Assembly: GCA_035499415.1 (NCBI GenBank)
Contig: DATJYV010000133.1
Coordinates: forward strand, 1 to 15,144
Length of the DNA stretch: 15,144 bases
Reading direction: 5' to 3'
Source: DATJYV01 sp035499415
GTDB lineage: Bacteria; Bacteroidota; Ignavibacteria; UBA10030
The notes beneath the pieces are model-generated. The model worked only from the letters and a program-made list of their open reading frames with translations, was not told the DNA's origin and ran no database searches. This document shows, in pieces, positions 7,341 through 14,018 of this stretch (within the stretch, counting starts at the first letter, position 1; each line of letters opens with the position of its first letter). The translations under genes and the position numbers were made by a program.

Positions 7341-7938
7341 CCTCGTGGTCAGGAAATCCCTCCTGTGCCTCCAGGCGCCCGATAAATGCCGAGATAATAT
7401 TCCTGTCTCCTCCGATGCTGCGCTCCCCGAGGTAGGTTCCTTTCACCTTCCCCTCTCCATCGACAAGAAAAAGTGCGGGGACAATCATTCTCTTCCCCCA
7501 TCCGACCGGCTCGCTCCCCTCGAGATGAAAAATCGGAAACCGGCACGATCCCTCACGTGCAAACTGCCTGGTTTGCTCTACTCCGCTCACCGAAAGTCCC
7601 ATCATCATGATGTTTGGGTTGAATGAATCGTACAGGGTCGAGAAATTTCTCGCTTCATTCCGACAATGAATGCATTCCACGGTAAACAGGAGCAACGCCA
7701 TCGGCTTTCCCGTGCCCGGTTTGAGTGTGAACACGGAGCCCTCAATCGTGGAGAGGAGGAGGGTTGGAAGCGGTTCGTTGCCGATCGCTTCAGCGGGGGC
7801 AACGGCCCATCGAACACCCCACAGAACAAGCGCGAGGCACATCGCTACCAGAGTCAGAAGAGCGGCGGGGCGGAGTGACGCCGGCTTGTATTCCGCGACA
7901 CGGCTTGTGTCGAGACGATTCAGGAAAAGATCGTGCAT
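7333..7938 (-). CDS. Membrane-anchored TlpA-like thioredoxin-fold protein
   Basis: This 201-residue protein has an N-terminal membrane segment (about 24-46: PAALLTLVAMCLALVLWGVRW) and a periplasmic thioredoxin-like domain. The redox motif is Cys89-Ile-His-Cys92 in LLFTVECIHCRNEARNF. The cis-proline is Pro154 in VPALFLVDGEGKVKG, the standard TlpA/ResA layout. A third cysteine, Cys132, lies in SCRFP. CIHC resembles the CPHC of DsbA-type oxidants more than the CGPC of reductants, but that does not settle the direction of electron flow. I chose ATG 7938; the frame stays open to a TTG at 7995, but that codon lies inside a hairpin and a possible -33 element. The gene overlaps the C39 gene by 8 nt. 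Making or shuffling disulfides in the six-Cys peptide is a reasonable inferred role. Confidence 0.8.
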   Translation of the reverse strand: MHDLFLNRLDTSRVAEYKPASLRPAALLTLVAMCLALVLWGVRWAVAPAEAIGNEPLPTLLLSTIEGSVFTLKPGTGKPMALLLFTVECIHCRNEARNFSTLYDSFNPNIMMMGLSVSGVEQTRQFAREGSCRFPIFHLEGSEPVGWGKRMIVPALFLVDGEGKVKGTYLGERSIGGDRNIISAFIGRLEAQEGFPDHEDE

Positions 7939-7965
7939 GAAGTTTGGCGAGGTCGATGACGCGGA

Positions 7966-7995
7966 CAAGATACGACGGCGACGAGCTCTGAACAA
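7966..7995 (-). promoter_or_regulatory. Candidate Bacteroidetes-type promoter of the thioredoxin/C39 operon
   Basis: On the minus strand TTG (7995-7993) is followed after exactly 20 nt by TATCTTG (7972-7966). The arrangement is that of the -33/-7 promoter, although TATCTTG has one base fewer than TAnnTTTG. Transcription would begin near 7960, leaving about 22 nt before the ATG at 7938. Moderate to low confidence. Confidence 0.3.
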
Positions 7996-8018
7996 TCACG
8001 CAGACGCGTGATTTTTTT
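7994..8018 (+). terminator. Intrinsic-terminator-like hairpin reading rightward
   Basis: AATCACGC (7994-8001), a 4-nt loop and GCGTGATT (8006-8013) form a perfect 8-bp stem, with a run of seven T at 8012-8018. In the plus direction this is a good Rho-independent terminator shape. No plus-strand gene ends here; the neighbours all read leftward. It could stop antisense transcription towards clpX, or the hairpin could serve the leftward transcript. Confidence 0.5.
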
Positions 8019-8047
8019 GAAGCGGGGAGATGAGAGAGGATTTGAAG

Positions 8048-8147
8048 TGAAGAACTCCGACTTCTATCTCAGGAGTTCATGAGAAAGAAGTCGGAGTTCT
8101 TCATTCATGAGAAAGAAGTCGGAGTTCTTTCTTCAAGTCGGAGTTCT
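8048..8147. repeat. Short direct and inverted repeat cluster downstream of clpX
   Basis: The 13-mer AAGTCGGAGTTCT occurs three times in direct orientation (8088-8100, 8116-8128, 8135-8147) and once inverted (8051-8063). The first two direct copies are parts of a 28-bp tandem unit (8076-8103 and 8104-8131, nearly identical). The inverted copy and the first direct copy make an 18-bp perfect inverted repeat, 8048-8065 with 8086-8103; a 5-bp CTCA/TGAG-type stem lies inside the loop. The cluster starts 4 nt after the clpX stop codon, so it lies in the clpX 3' untranslated region. No T-run follows the hairpin in the clpX direction. It could still act as an mRNA-stabilising or factor-dependent termination structure. 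Confidence 0.85.
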
Positions 8148-8151
8148 ATCT

Positions 8152-9411
8152 TCAGGCGGACTTACGCTCTTCGTAGAGATAGATGGGATCCTTGGAACGC
8201 AGGATCGTGTCACGCGTGACGATGCATTTCGAGACGTTGTGGCGGGACGGAAGACTGTACATGACATCGACCATGACCGATTCGATGATTGACCGGAGCG
8301 CACGCGCGCCCGTTCCGCGCTCCATCGCCCGCTCGACGACGGCCTTCAAAGCAGTATCTTCAAACTCCAGCTCCACCCCTTCCATCGCCAGGAGCTTCTG
8401 ATACTGTTTGACAATGGCGTTCCGCGGCTCCGTGAGAATGTTGAGCAGTGCCTGCTCATCCAACGGCTCCAGCGTTGCAACGACAGGAAGCCGTCCGACA
8501 AACTCGGGAATAAGGCCGTACTTCAACAGGTCGTCCGGTTCCACCTGCGCGAGATACCGCTGTCGCAGTTTCCCTTTCTTGCCTCTCACCTCCGCGCCAA
8601 AACCGATCGGATTTTGACTCACGCGGCGCTCGATGATCTTTTCCAAGCCCTCGAACGCCCCGCCGCACACGAACAGGATGTTCTTCGTATTGATGTTGAT
8701 GAGACTCTGCTCCGGGTGCTTCCGGCCCCCCTTCGGCGGAACACCCGCGATCGTCCCTTCCAGAATTTTCAAGAGCGCTTGCTGCACTCCCTCTCCCGAA
8801 ACGTCGCGCGTGATCGAAGCGCTGTCGCTCTTCCGGCTGATTTTGTCGATCTCGTCGATGTAGACGATTCCTCTCTCCGCCTTCTCGACATTGTAGTCGG
8901 CATTCTGAAGAAGATACACCAGGATCGTCTCCACGTCGTCTCCGACGTATCCGGCTTCCGTGAGCGTTGTGGCATCAGCAATGGCGAACGGAACGTCGAG
9001 GATTCGTGCAAGAGTTTGTGCCAGGAGGGTCTTGCCCGTTCCGGTGGGACCGATCAACAGGATATTACTCTTCTCAATCTCCACTTCATCGAGGTTGTGA
9101 AGTCGGTCGTTGGAATCGACGCGCTTATAATGGTTGTACACCGCAACGGCAAGGGTCCGCTTCGCCTGCTCCTGGCCGATGACGAACTCATCGAGCGCCT
9201 TCTTGATGTCGACCGGCGTCAGAGTCCGCTTGAATCCTCCCTTGCGCGCGTTGATGGCCGCGATATTGTTCTTGATGATATCGACGGAGCTCGAAACGCA
9301 CAGGTCGCAGATGTACACGTCCGGGCCGGCGATGATGCTGTTCACCTCCTCCGGCGAGCGGCCGCAGAAGGAACAGGTGATCTTGTCGCCTTGCTTTATT
9401 CTCTGGCTCAT
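8152..9411 (-). CDS. clpX: ATP-dependent Clp protease ATP-binding subunit ClpX
   Basis: This 419-residue protein is a complete ClpX, the AAA+ unfoldase that feeds substrates to ClpP. The N-terminal zinc-binding domain has Cys13, Cys16, Cys35 and Cys38. Walker A is GPTGTGKT (121-128). The pore-1 loop is GYVG (154-157). Walker B is IVYIDEIDK (182-190), and RDVSGEGVQ (202-210) is the pore-2 loop. IGFGAEV (269-275) is the IGF loop that docks on ClpP. The arginine finger is Arg307 in PEFVGRLPV. Sensor 2 is GTGARALRS, with Arg370. It follows clpP with a 4-nt gap, so both are made from one mRNA; the SD is weak, which suggests coupling. Nothing is missing or unusual apart from the repeat cluster directly after its stop. 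Confidence 0.97.
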   Translation of the reverse strand: MSQRIKQGDKITCSFCGRSPEEVNSIIAGPDVYICDLCVSSSVDIIKNNIAAINARKGGFKRTLTPVDIKKALDEFVIGQEQAKRTLAVAVYNHYKRVDSNDRLHNLDEVEIEKSNILLIGPTGTGKTLLAQTLARILDVPFAIADATTLTEAGYVGDDVETILVYLLQNADYNVEKAERGIVYIDEIDKISRKSDSASITRDVSGEGVQQALLKILEGTIAGVPPKGGRKHPEQSLININTKNILFVCGGAFEGLEKIIERRVSQNPIGFGAEVRGKKGKLRQRYLAQVEPDDLLKYGLIPEFVGRLPVVATLEPLDEQALLNILTEPRNAIVKQYQKLLAMEGVELEFEDTALKAVVERAMERGTGARALRSIIESVMVDVMYSLPSRHNVSKCIVTRDTILRSKDPIYLYEERKSA

Positions 9412-9415
9412 GCCG

Positions 9416-10045
9416 TTACTTGTCTTTCTTGATGTCCCCGATGCGCTTGATGTAGATCGTGTCGATCAAGCCGTAGTCCTTCGATTCCTGCGCCGACAAA
9501 TAGTAGTCGCGGTCGGTGTCTTTCTGGATTGTCTCCAGCGGCCGCCCCGAATGCGACGAGAGTATTTCGTTGATCCGCTTTTTCGTTTTCAGAATTTCCT
9601 CGGCCTGGATGCTGATGTCCGACGCCGTTCCCTGCACGCCGCCCCACGGCTGATGGATCATGATTCGCGCGTTCGGGAGCGCGGCCCGTTTTCCCTTGGC
9701 GCCTCCGGCAAGCAGGACGGCCGCCATGCTCGCCGCCATGCCGACACAGATCGTCGAAACGTCCGGTCGAATATACTGCATGGTATCATAAATGGCAAGA
9801 CCGGCGGAGACGCTTCCCCCCGGACTATTAATATAGAGGTTGATGTCCTTGTCCGGGTCTTCGGACTCAAGAAAGATAAGCTGCGCGATCGTGAGACTCG
9901 CGATCGTGTCGTCGATCGGCGTCCCCAAAAAAACGATGCGTTCTTTCAGAAGGCGGGAGAAAATGTCGAACGCCCGTTCGCCTCTCCCTGTCTGTTCGAC
10001 AACGATGGGTACGAGCTGATTATAGAGTTCGGTCGGCTTGTTCAT
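9416..10045 (-). CDS. clpP: ATP-dependent Clp protease proteolytic subunit ClpP
   Basis: This 209-residue protein is the serine protease subunit that forms the double-heptamer chamber used by ClpX. The catalytic triad is Ser106 (GMAASMAA), His131 (ARIMIHQP) and Asp180 (TDRDYYLSA). The handle region INSPGGSVSAGLAIYDTMQ (about 72-90) and the N-terminal LLKERIVFLGTPID are typical. The N-terminus (about 20 residues before the mature start) resembles the processed propeptide of other ClpP proteins. An AAAGGA SD lies upstream of the ATG. It sits 24 nt after tig and 4 nt before clpX, the conserved tig-clpP-clpX order. Confidence 0.97.
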   Translation of the reverse strand: MNKPTELYNQLVPIVVEQTGRGERAFDIFSRLLKERIVFLGTPIDDTIASLTIAQLIFLESEDPDKDINLYINSPGGSVSAGLAIYDTMQYIRPDVSTICVGMAASMAAVLLAGGAKGKRAALPNARIMIHQPWGGVQGTASDISIQAEEILKTKKRINEILSSHSGRPLETIQKDTDRDYYLSAQESKDYGLIDTIYIKRIGDIKKDK

Positions 10046-10069
10046 CTGTTCCGGTTTCCTTTCAGGGGT

Positions 10070-11341
10070 TTACTTTGCCTTGCGTTCTTCGACTTCCTTG
10101 ATTTTGGCGGAATCGACAAGCATCCTGACGAGTTTGTCGCCGACGATGCGCTCGCGAATCTGCTCGGAAGTCTTATAGTAGTTGATAAGACGTTCTTTGT
10201 CGATCTTTATTTTAGACGACTCCTCGTCGGCAAGTTTCCGCAGGTCTTCGTCCGTCGCTTCCACTTTTTCGGCCTTGATCAGCTCTTCCCGCAGCAGGAC
10301 CCATTTCGACTGGGCGATTGCATATGCCCGGTTCTGCTCGTTGAATTTGTTCACGTCGAAATTCTCGGGCAGCTGCTTGCCCGGATATTCGTTCCTGACC
10401 TCTTCGAGAAGCCCCTCGAGCACACTGCGGACAAGGGATTCGGGAACCTGAAAATCATGGCGGCGCAGGAGCTCGGCGGTGAGGGAGTTGACGACTTGCC
10501 GTTGCATCTTGGTCTCCCAGTACGCGATAAGGTCGGCCCGAAGTCCTTCACGGAAGGCCTCAACCGTCTTCGTCTTCTCCTTCGTAATTTTCGACACGAA
10601 CGCGTCGTCGAGCGGCGGGAGCGAAACCTTTTCGACCTTCTTCGCCGTCAGTTTCGAATGCACCTTGTGGCTGTGGTCGCCGTGCTGGTGCTCGAACCGG
10701 ACAATGTATTCTCCCCCCACCGATGCAGTTTTCAACGCCTGCTTGAACGGCTCCTCCAGCTCTTCGTCGGCAAGGTAGAAGCGCACGTTCTCCCTCTTCT
10801 TCCCGATCAGCGGAACCCCCGCTTCATCAAGCTCCTGCATTTCGACGACAACAATGTGCTCGGAGTCGGTCGCTGCCTGGACATTTTCCGTCGTCGCATT
10901 CATCCTCCGCAACCGCAGAATTTCATCCTCCACCTCTTCATCCGTCACCCGATGCACCACTTTTTCCACGGGGACGCTCTTGTACTCCTTCAACTCGATT
11001 TTCGGGCGGACATCGTACTTGATGCGGAAGCTGAGACTTTCCCCCTTCTTGTAATTCATATCCACGAGCGCCGGGTCCCCGATCGGCTTCAGGTCCTTCT
11101 CCTTCACGACGTTCCGGTATATCTCCGTCGCGATATCCTGCAACGAATCCTGCTCGATCGCATCGCCGTAGATTTTCTTGATCATCTCCATCGGCACTTT
11201 TCCCTTGCGGAAGCCCTTCACTTCGATCTTCGGTCTGAAATCGTTATACGCCTTTTCGAGGTGGGGACGGAGGTCCGCCTCGTCGGCACGAATTTCAATC
11301 TCGCGCGACACGTCGGATAGTGTATGAACGGTTATTTCCAT
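10070..11341 (-). CDS. tig: Trigger factor (ribosome-associated chaperone / peptidyl-prolyl isomerase)
   Basis: This 423-residue protein is trigger factor, which binds at the ribosomal exit tunnel and shields new chains. The ribosome-docking signature GFRKGKVP is at 43-50, in the N-terminal domain. The PPIase (FKBP-like) region follows at about 150-240 (HIVVVEMQELDEAG); a His-rich patch, EHQHGDHSHKVH, sits in this domain and is a local oddity that might bind metal. The C-terminal helical arms run from about 250 to the end (PLDDAFVSKI, LLRRHDFQVPESLV, LREELIKAEKVEATDEDL). No SD precedes the ATG; the upstream 18 nt are pyrimidine-rich. With tRNA-Leu 103 nt upstream on the same strand, it is probably co-transcribed with it and with clpP-clpX. 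Confidence 0.96.
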   Translation of the reverse strand: MEITVHTLSDVSREIEIRADEADLRPHLEKAYNDFRPKIEVKGFRKGKVPMEMIKKIYGDAIEQDSLQDIATEIYRNVVKEKDLKPIGDPALVDMNYKKGESLSFRIKYDVRPKIELKEYKSVPVEKVVHRVTDEEVEDEILRLRRMNATTENVQAATDSEHIVVVEMQELDEAGVPLIGKKRENVRFYLADEELEEPFKQALKTASVGGEYIVRFEHQHGDHSHKVHSKLTAKKVEKVSLPPLDDAFVSKITKEKTKTVEAFREGLRADLIAYWETKMQRQVVNSLTAELLRRHDFQVPESLVRSVLEGLLEEVRNEYPGKQLPENFDVNKFNEQNRAYAIAQSKWVLLREELIKAEKVEATDEDLRKLADEESSKIKIDKERLINYYKTSEQIRERIVGDKLVRMLVDSAKIKEVEERKAK

Positions 11342-11444
11342 GGAGAGATGAGGTGTCGGTTGCCAGCTACGAGTATTGAGTGTTGGGTGATGAGAATTCG
11401 GCGGCTGGCTCCTCGCTCAACGCCAACTGCTGATCGCTGCTTCG

Positions 11445-11526
11445 TGGGCACAGAGGGACTCGAACCCCCACGGATCGCTCCATTGGATCCTAAGTCCAAC
11501 GCGTCTGCCAATTCCGCCATGTGCCC
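11445..11526 (-). tRNA. tRNA-Leu (UAG)
   Basis: The 82-nt sequence folds as a class II tRNA. The acceptor stem is GGGCACA/TGTGCCC with discriminator A; the D arm is GCG...CGC. The anticodon stem TTGGA/TCCAA encloses the loop CTTAGGA with anticodon TAG (plus-strand 11490-11492). A 13-nt variable region contains a GGA/TCC stem. The T arm is GGGGG-TTCGAGT-CCCTC with one G-U pair. CCA is not encoded. It lies upstream of tig in the same direction. Confidence 0.95.
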
Positions 11527-11543
11527 ATCTCTTACGACTCGGC

Positions 11544-11573
11544 GGGCAGGTCTGCCAATTTCGCCATCTGCCC
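11544..11573 (-). pseudogene. Truncated second copy of the tRNA-Leu 5' half
   Basis: The minus strand from 11573 repeats the first 24 nt of the tRNA-Leu gene with only two differences (22 of 24 identical), 47 nt upstream of the real gene. It covers the acceptor 5' strand and D arm. It then continues with CTGCCC, which can pair with its own GGGCAG. There is no anticodon arm. A CCGAGTC further on weakly recalls a T loop. It cannot make a functional tRNA and is best read as a remnant of duplication or recombination. A candidate promoter lies just upstream of it, so it is probably part of the precursor transcript. Confidence 0.6.
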
Positions 11574-11576
11574 AAA

Positions 11577-11584
11577 CAAATCTA
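11577..11584 (-). promoter_or_regulatory. Candidate -7 element (TAGATTTG) for tRNA-Leu / tig
   Basis: TAGATTTG matches the Bacteroidetes -7 consensus TAnnTTTG exactly, and transcription would begin close to the 5' end of the truncated tRNA copy. No TTG is present at the expected -33 distance, so support is partial. Confidence 0.35.
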
Positions 11585-11717
11585 TAACCTCCGAAAAGAA
11601 ATTCAGGTTCCTTCGCGTATCTCCATCTCCAAGCCCAAAAAAAGCCCAACCAACGATTCGCCCTTCGGGAAAGGCGTTGATTGAGCCGGGAATAAATATA
11701 CACAGGGGGTGTCTGAA

Positions 11718-11753
11718 AAGCAAAAACGCGGGAACCGGAATCGTTCCCGCGTT
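11718..11753 (-). terminator. Rho-independent terminator of the TPR-protein gene
   Basis: On the minus strand AACGCGGGAAC (11753-11743), a 7-nt loop and GTTCCCGCGTT (11735-11725) form an 11-bp perfect stem that runs into a T-rich tail (TTTTTGCTTTT). It lies 27 nt after the stop codon at 11780, correctly placed to end the TPR gene before the tRNA-Leu operon. Confidence 0.85.
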
Positions 11754-11779
11754 CACGCGGCGCGTTGCGCGTCCGTCCG

Positions 11780-13714
11780 CTACTTTCCCGAGCGTTGCAG
11801 CTCGTTGAGCTTCGTAATGTAATCGACGGCTTCCTGCCGGTTGGGGTCGAGGTTCATCGCATTCTGAAAGTAATCGCGCGCCTTGTCATAGTTTTTCACT
11901 GTCTGATGGGAGAGGCCGAGGCGGATGTTCGTCGCGTAGCTTTTCGGGTTGAGGGCAAGGGCATGCTCGAAGCTCTGAATAGCGCGCGCGGGGTCACTGT
12001 CTCCCATGTACGCAATCCCGAGGTCCATGCTCACTTCCCAGTAATCGTTCGAATGCTGGAGCGCTGTGGTCATGATTTCGACCATCGGCTTGAACGTCCC
12101 CTGCTTCAGGTAGAGGTTGAAAGCGTCCCGGTAGGCCGTCAGGAACAACGTGTCGAGCTCGTAGGCACGTTGGAAGAAGTTGATGGCACGAATCGGTTCG
12201 TTCACGCGGACATAGTGTTTCGCCAGCTCATAATAGCCGTATGCAAAATTCGGCGCCACAATATTCGCTTGACGGTACTTCTCCAACGCTCCGTCTGCAT
12301 CCTTCTTATCATCCAGCTGGTCTGCTTCCTGCAGCATTCGAATGATGTCGATGGGAATGCGCTGGTCGTGGATCGTGATCATCACCCGCAGCTGGTCGAA
12401 CCGTGCATTGAGTTCCGGTTCGTAGCAGGATCGAAAGATCCTGAATATTTCGTCTTTCGCAGTCGAGTAACTTCCGTAGTAGAAATCGTTCACAGCCCGG
12501 AGTATCGAATAGAACGGGAGCGGGAATATAGCGGTGTCCTTCCGTAGATTCGGGAGAAAATCGACCGGGAAGATGGGAAGTCGCGATTGGAAGCGGTCGC
12601 TGCAGACGCGGAGAAACGTGTCGTAGGAATCGTTCATGGCGTACTTCGTCAGCCGCGCGGCCTGGTCCTCCGGGATGCGGAGCTTCAGCTGGTTGGTGGT
12701 GGTGTCGGAAAAATCCATGCTCGAAAACGCATACGCGAGAGTCTCGATCATGTACTGATACTTGTATCCATCCTTCCCCGTGGCCGAGCCGTTGATGATC
12801 CAGCTGATGTTGCGGTTGTCGAGAGCATGCTGAAGCGAATCACGCAGGAGCTGAATCTGTGCAACCGTCGTGCGCGCCTTGTCGAGGATGGGGGAGACGC
12901 TCGCGTCGAGCGGTCCGATGCCCCATGCCGTACGCGGAAGCGAATCGATGAAGAACTGGAACATCGGTTTGTAGCGGTCCATCTGGGAGATCTTGTCCTT
13001 CAGGTCGACCTGCGGGTTGGTGTTCATCGACGTGAAGGACGAGTAGGTGTCGTTCAAGTAATCGTCGAACACCTTGGTGCGCTTCCCTTTCGCATCTGCA
13101 TAGAGGGGAAAAATCTGAAGGTCGGAATTACCCAGGATCTGGTCATAGGCGCCGATCGCGGGCCGGTACTGTTTTTGGGCGGAGGCATCGTCCGCCTGCT
13201 TGTTCAACTGTTCAATCGTCGAATGGCCGGGCCAATACGACTCCGGCACTTTATACTCGACCTGGCTCATGGCGTTCCCGACCGGGTACTGGAAGAGGAA
13301 CAGCTGGTTGAGTTTGAGCGTCTTGGGAAATCCGATTAAAATGGCCGTCCCGTTTCCTTCCGTCAGAATATCCCCCTTCCACGCAATCTGCAGTTTCTGC
13401 TCGTTCTGATAAATGGTGAGCTTTCCCAGGTCATCCTTCACGAAATCGGGGTCGATCTTCCAGTCGGCGACCGGTTTGCAGTAAAAATAGTAGAAGGGAC
13501 CGGCGTTGACATTATCGCTCGTCGCCGGCAACTGTCGAAGCTGGTTCGAAAGCTCCAGTTGAATGACGCGCGGTCCTCCCATGCCGAGGAAACCGGATTT
13601 CTCCTTCATTTTGACCTGAACCGAAGGAAGTTGTTGCTCAGAAGCGACTTGAGGACGGAGCGGACTTGCGGCAACGACAAGAAGAGCCGCAAGAGGCAGG
13701 ATTCGGTTTTTCAT
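11780..13714 (-). CDS. Secreted TPR-repeat protein, 644 aa
   Basis: I do not recognise a named family. The start is the ATG at 13714, where MKNRILPLAALLVVAASPLRPQ gives a clean signal peptide; the frame runs open to 13825 but the extra 37 residues look non-coding and would put the promoter inside the gene. Residues 25 to about 200 are a beta-rich N-terminal part (VIQLELSNQLRQLP, LTIYQNEQKLQIAWKGDIL). A helical middle follows to about 460. The C-terminal 180 residues contain four or five tetratricopeptide repeats, for example AYGYYELAKHYVRVNEPIRA, LGIAYMGDSDPARAIQSF and LGLSHQTVKNYDKARDYFQ, each ending in a LDP/LNP-type turn. Such proteins act as scaffolds in the periplasm or at the outer membrane. 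It has its own promoter and terminator and is divergent from the WD40 gene. Confidence 0.8.
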   Translation of the reverse strand: MKNRILPLAALLVVAASPLRPQVASEQQLPSVQVKMKEKSGFLGMGGPRVIQLELSNQLRQLPATSDNVNAGPFYYFYCKPVADWKIDPDFVKDDLGKLTIYQNEQKLQIAWKGDILTEGNGTAILIGFPKTLKLNQLFLFQYPVGNAMSQVEYKVPESYWPGHSTIEQLNKQADDASAQKQYRPAIGAYDQILGNSDLQIFPLYADAKGKRTKVFDDYLNDTYSSFTSMNTNPQVDLKDKISQMDRYKPMFQFFIDSLPRTAWGIGPLDASVSPILDKARTTVAQIQLLRDSLQHALDNRNISWIINGSATGKDGYKYQYMIETLAYAFSSMDFSDTTTNQLKLRIPEDQAARLTKYAMNDSYDTFLRVCSDRFQSRLPIFPVDFLPNLRKDTAIFPLPFYSILRAVNDFYYGSYSTAKDEIFRIFRSCYEPELNARFDQLRVMITIHDQRIPIDIIRMLQEADQLDDKKDADGALEKYRQANIVAPNFAYGYYELAKHYVRVNEPIRAINFFQRAYELDTLFLTAYRDAFNLYLKQGTFKPMVEIMTTALQHSNDYWEVSMDLGIAYMGDSDPARAIQSFEHALALNPKSYATNIRLGLSHQTVKNYDKARDYFQNAMNLDPNRQEAVDYITKLNELQRSGK

Positions 13715-14018
13715 TTGCAACCTCGAAAGGGGTAGGTTCTCGCAGAAAGAAACGCCAAAATATAGAGAAAGTGCGAACGAGAAGCAACGGCGGGTTCTTG
13801 ACATTCTGTCAAAAATATCGAACATTCATACGGCCTCTTACGACTTTCCGATCGCCGTCGGTACACCCGGCGACCGAACGTGCGAGACCTTCATACCTCA
13901 CGGAGAGTTGCATCAGCGGATATCCTCGCCGTAATCCTTTGACCTCAGACACAACGCAAGAATGAAGAAGGTTGTAATCTGGATACCGATTCGCATGCGT
14001 GTTGGATGGAGAACAGCC
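13715..14018. other. Divergent intergenic region, TPR gene / WD40 gene
   Basis: The 304 bases separate two divergent genes and hold no evident gene. Besides the TPR promoter, an inverted repeat TTGAC-ATTCT-GTCAA lies at 13798-13812; it could be an operator, or its TTGACA part a -35 box, but no good -10 box follows in either direction. I could not identify the WD40 promoter. Confidence 0.4.
13756..13787 (-). promoter_or_regulatory. Candidate Bacteroidetes-type promoter of the TPR gene
   Basis: On the minus strand TTG (13787-13785) stands exactly 20 nt from TATATTTTG (13764-13756), close to the -33 TTG / -7 TAnnTTTG arrangement. Transcription would begin near 13750, with a leader of about 36 nt before the ATG at 13714. 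This also argues against the longer open frame. Confidence 0.45.

Larger units (their letters stand above)
11342..11779. other. Non-coding stretch around tRNA-Leu and after the TPR gene
   Basis: Apart from tRNA-Leu, its truncated copy, the -7 element and the terminator, I see no gene. 11342-11444 is the spacer between tRNA and tig, with no SD or clear promoter. 11585-11717 holds the presumed upstream part of the tRNA promoter and an A-tract flanked by AGCCC repeats near 11634-11650. The open frames here translate tRNA sequence and are not genes. Confidence 0.6.

Noticed and set aside
7988..8150. Repeats near clpX considered as a CRISPR array
   Set aside because: The units are only 13-28 bp, spacers are 0-15 bp and not uniform, one copy is inverted, and no cas gene is present.
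8614..9432. 272-codon plus-strand frame opposite clpX
   Set aside because: It is a shadow of clpX, with no recognisable motif.
9134..11320. 728-codon open frame on the plus strand opposite clpX, clpP and tig
   Set aside because: It is fully antisense to three certain housekeeping genes, has no SD or domain, and its composition (Leu/Arg/Asp/Val/His-rich) is typical of the reverse complement of GC-rich coding sequence.
11332..11703. 123-codon minus-strand frame containing HMAELADALDLGSN
   Set aside because: That peptide is the familiar artefact of translating a tRNA-Leu gene; the region is tRNA and spacer.
11780..13825. Longer 681-aa form of the TPR protein
   Set aside because: The extra 37 residues precede a normal signal peptide and would place the best promoter candidate inside the gene.
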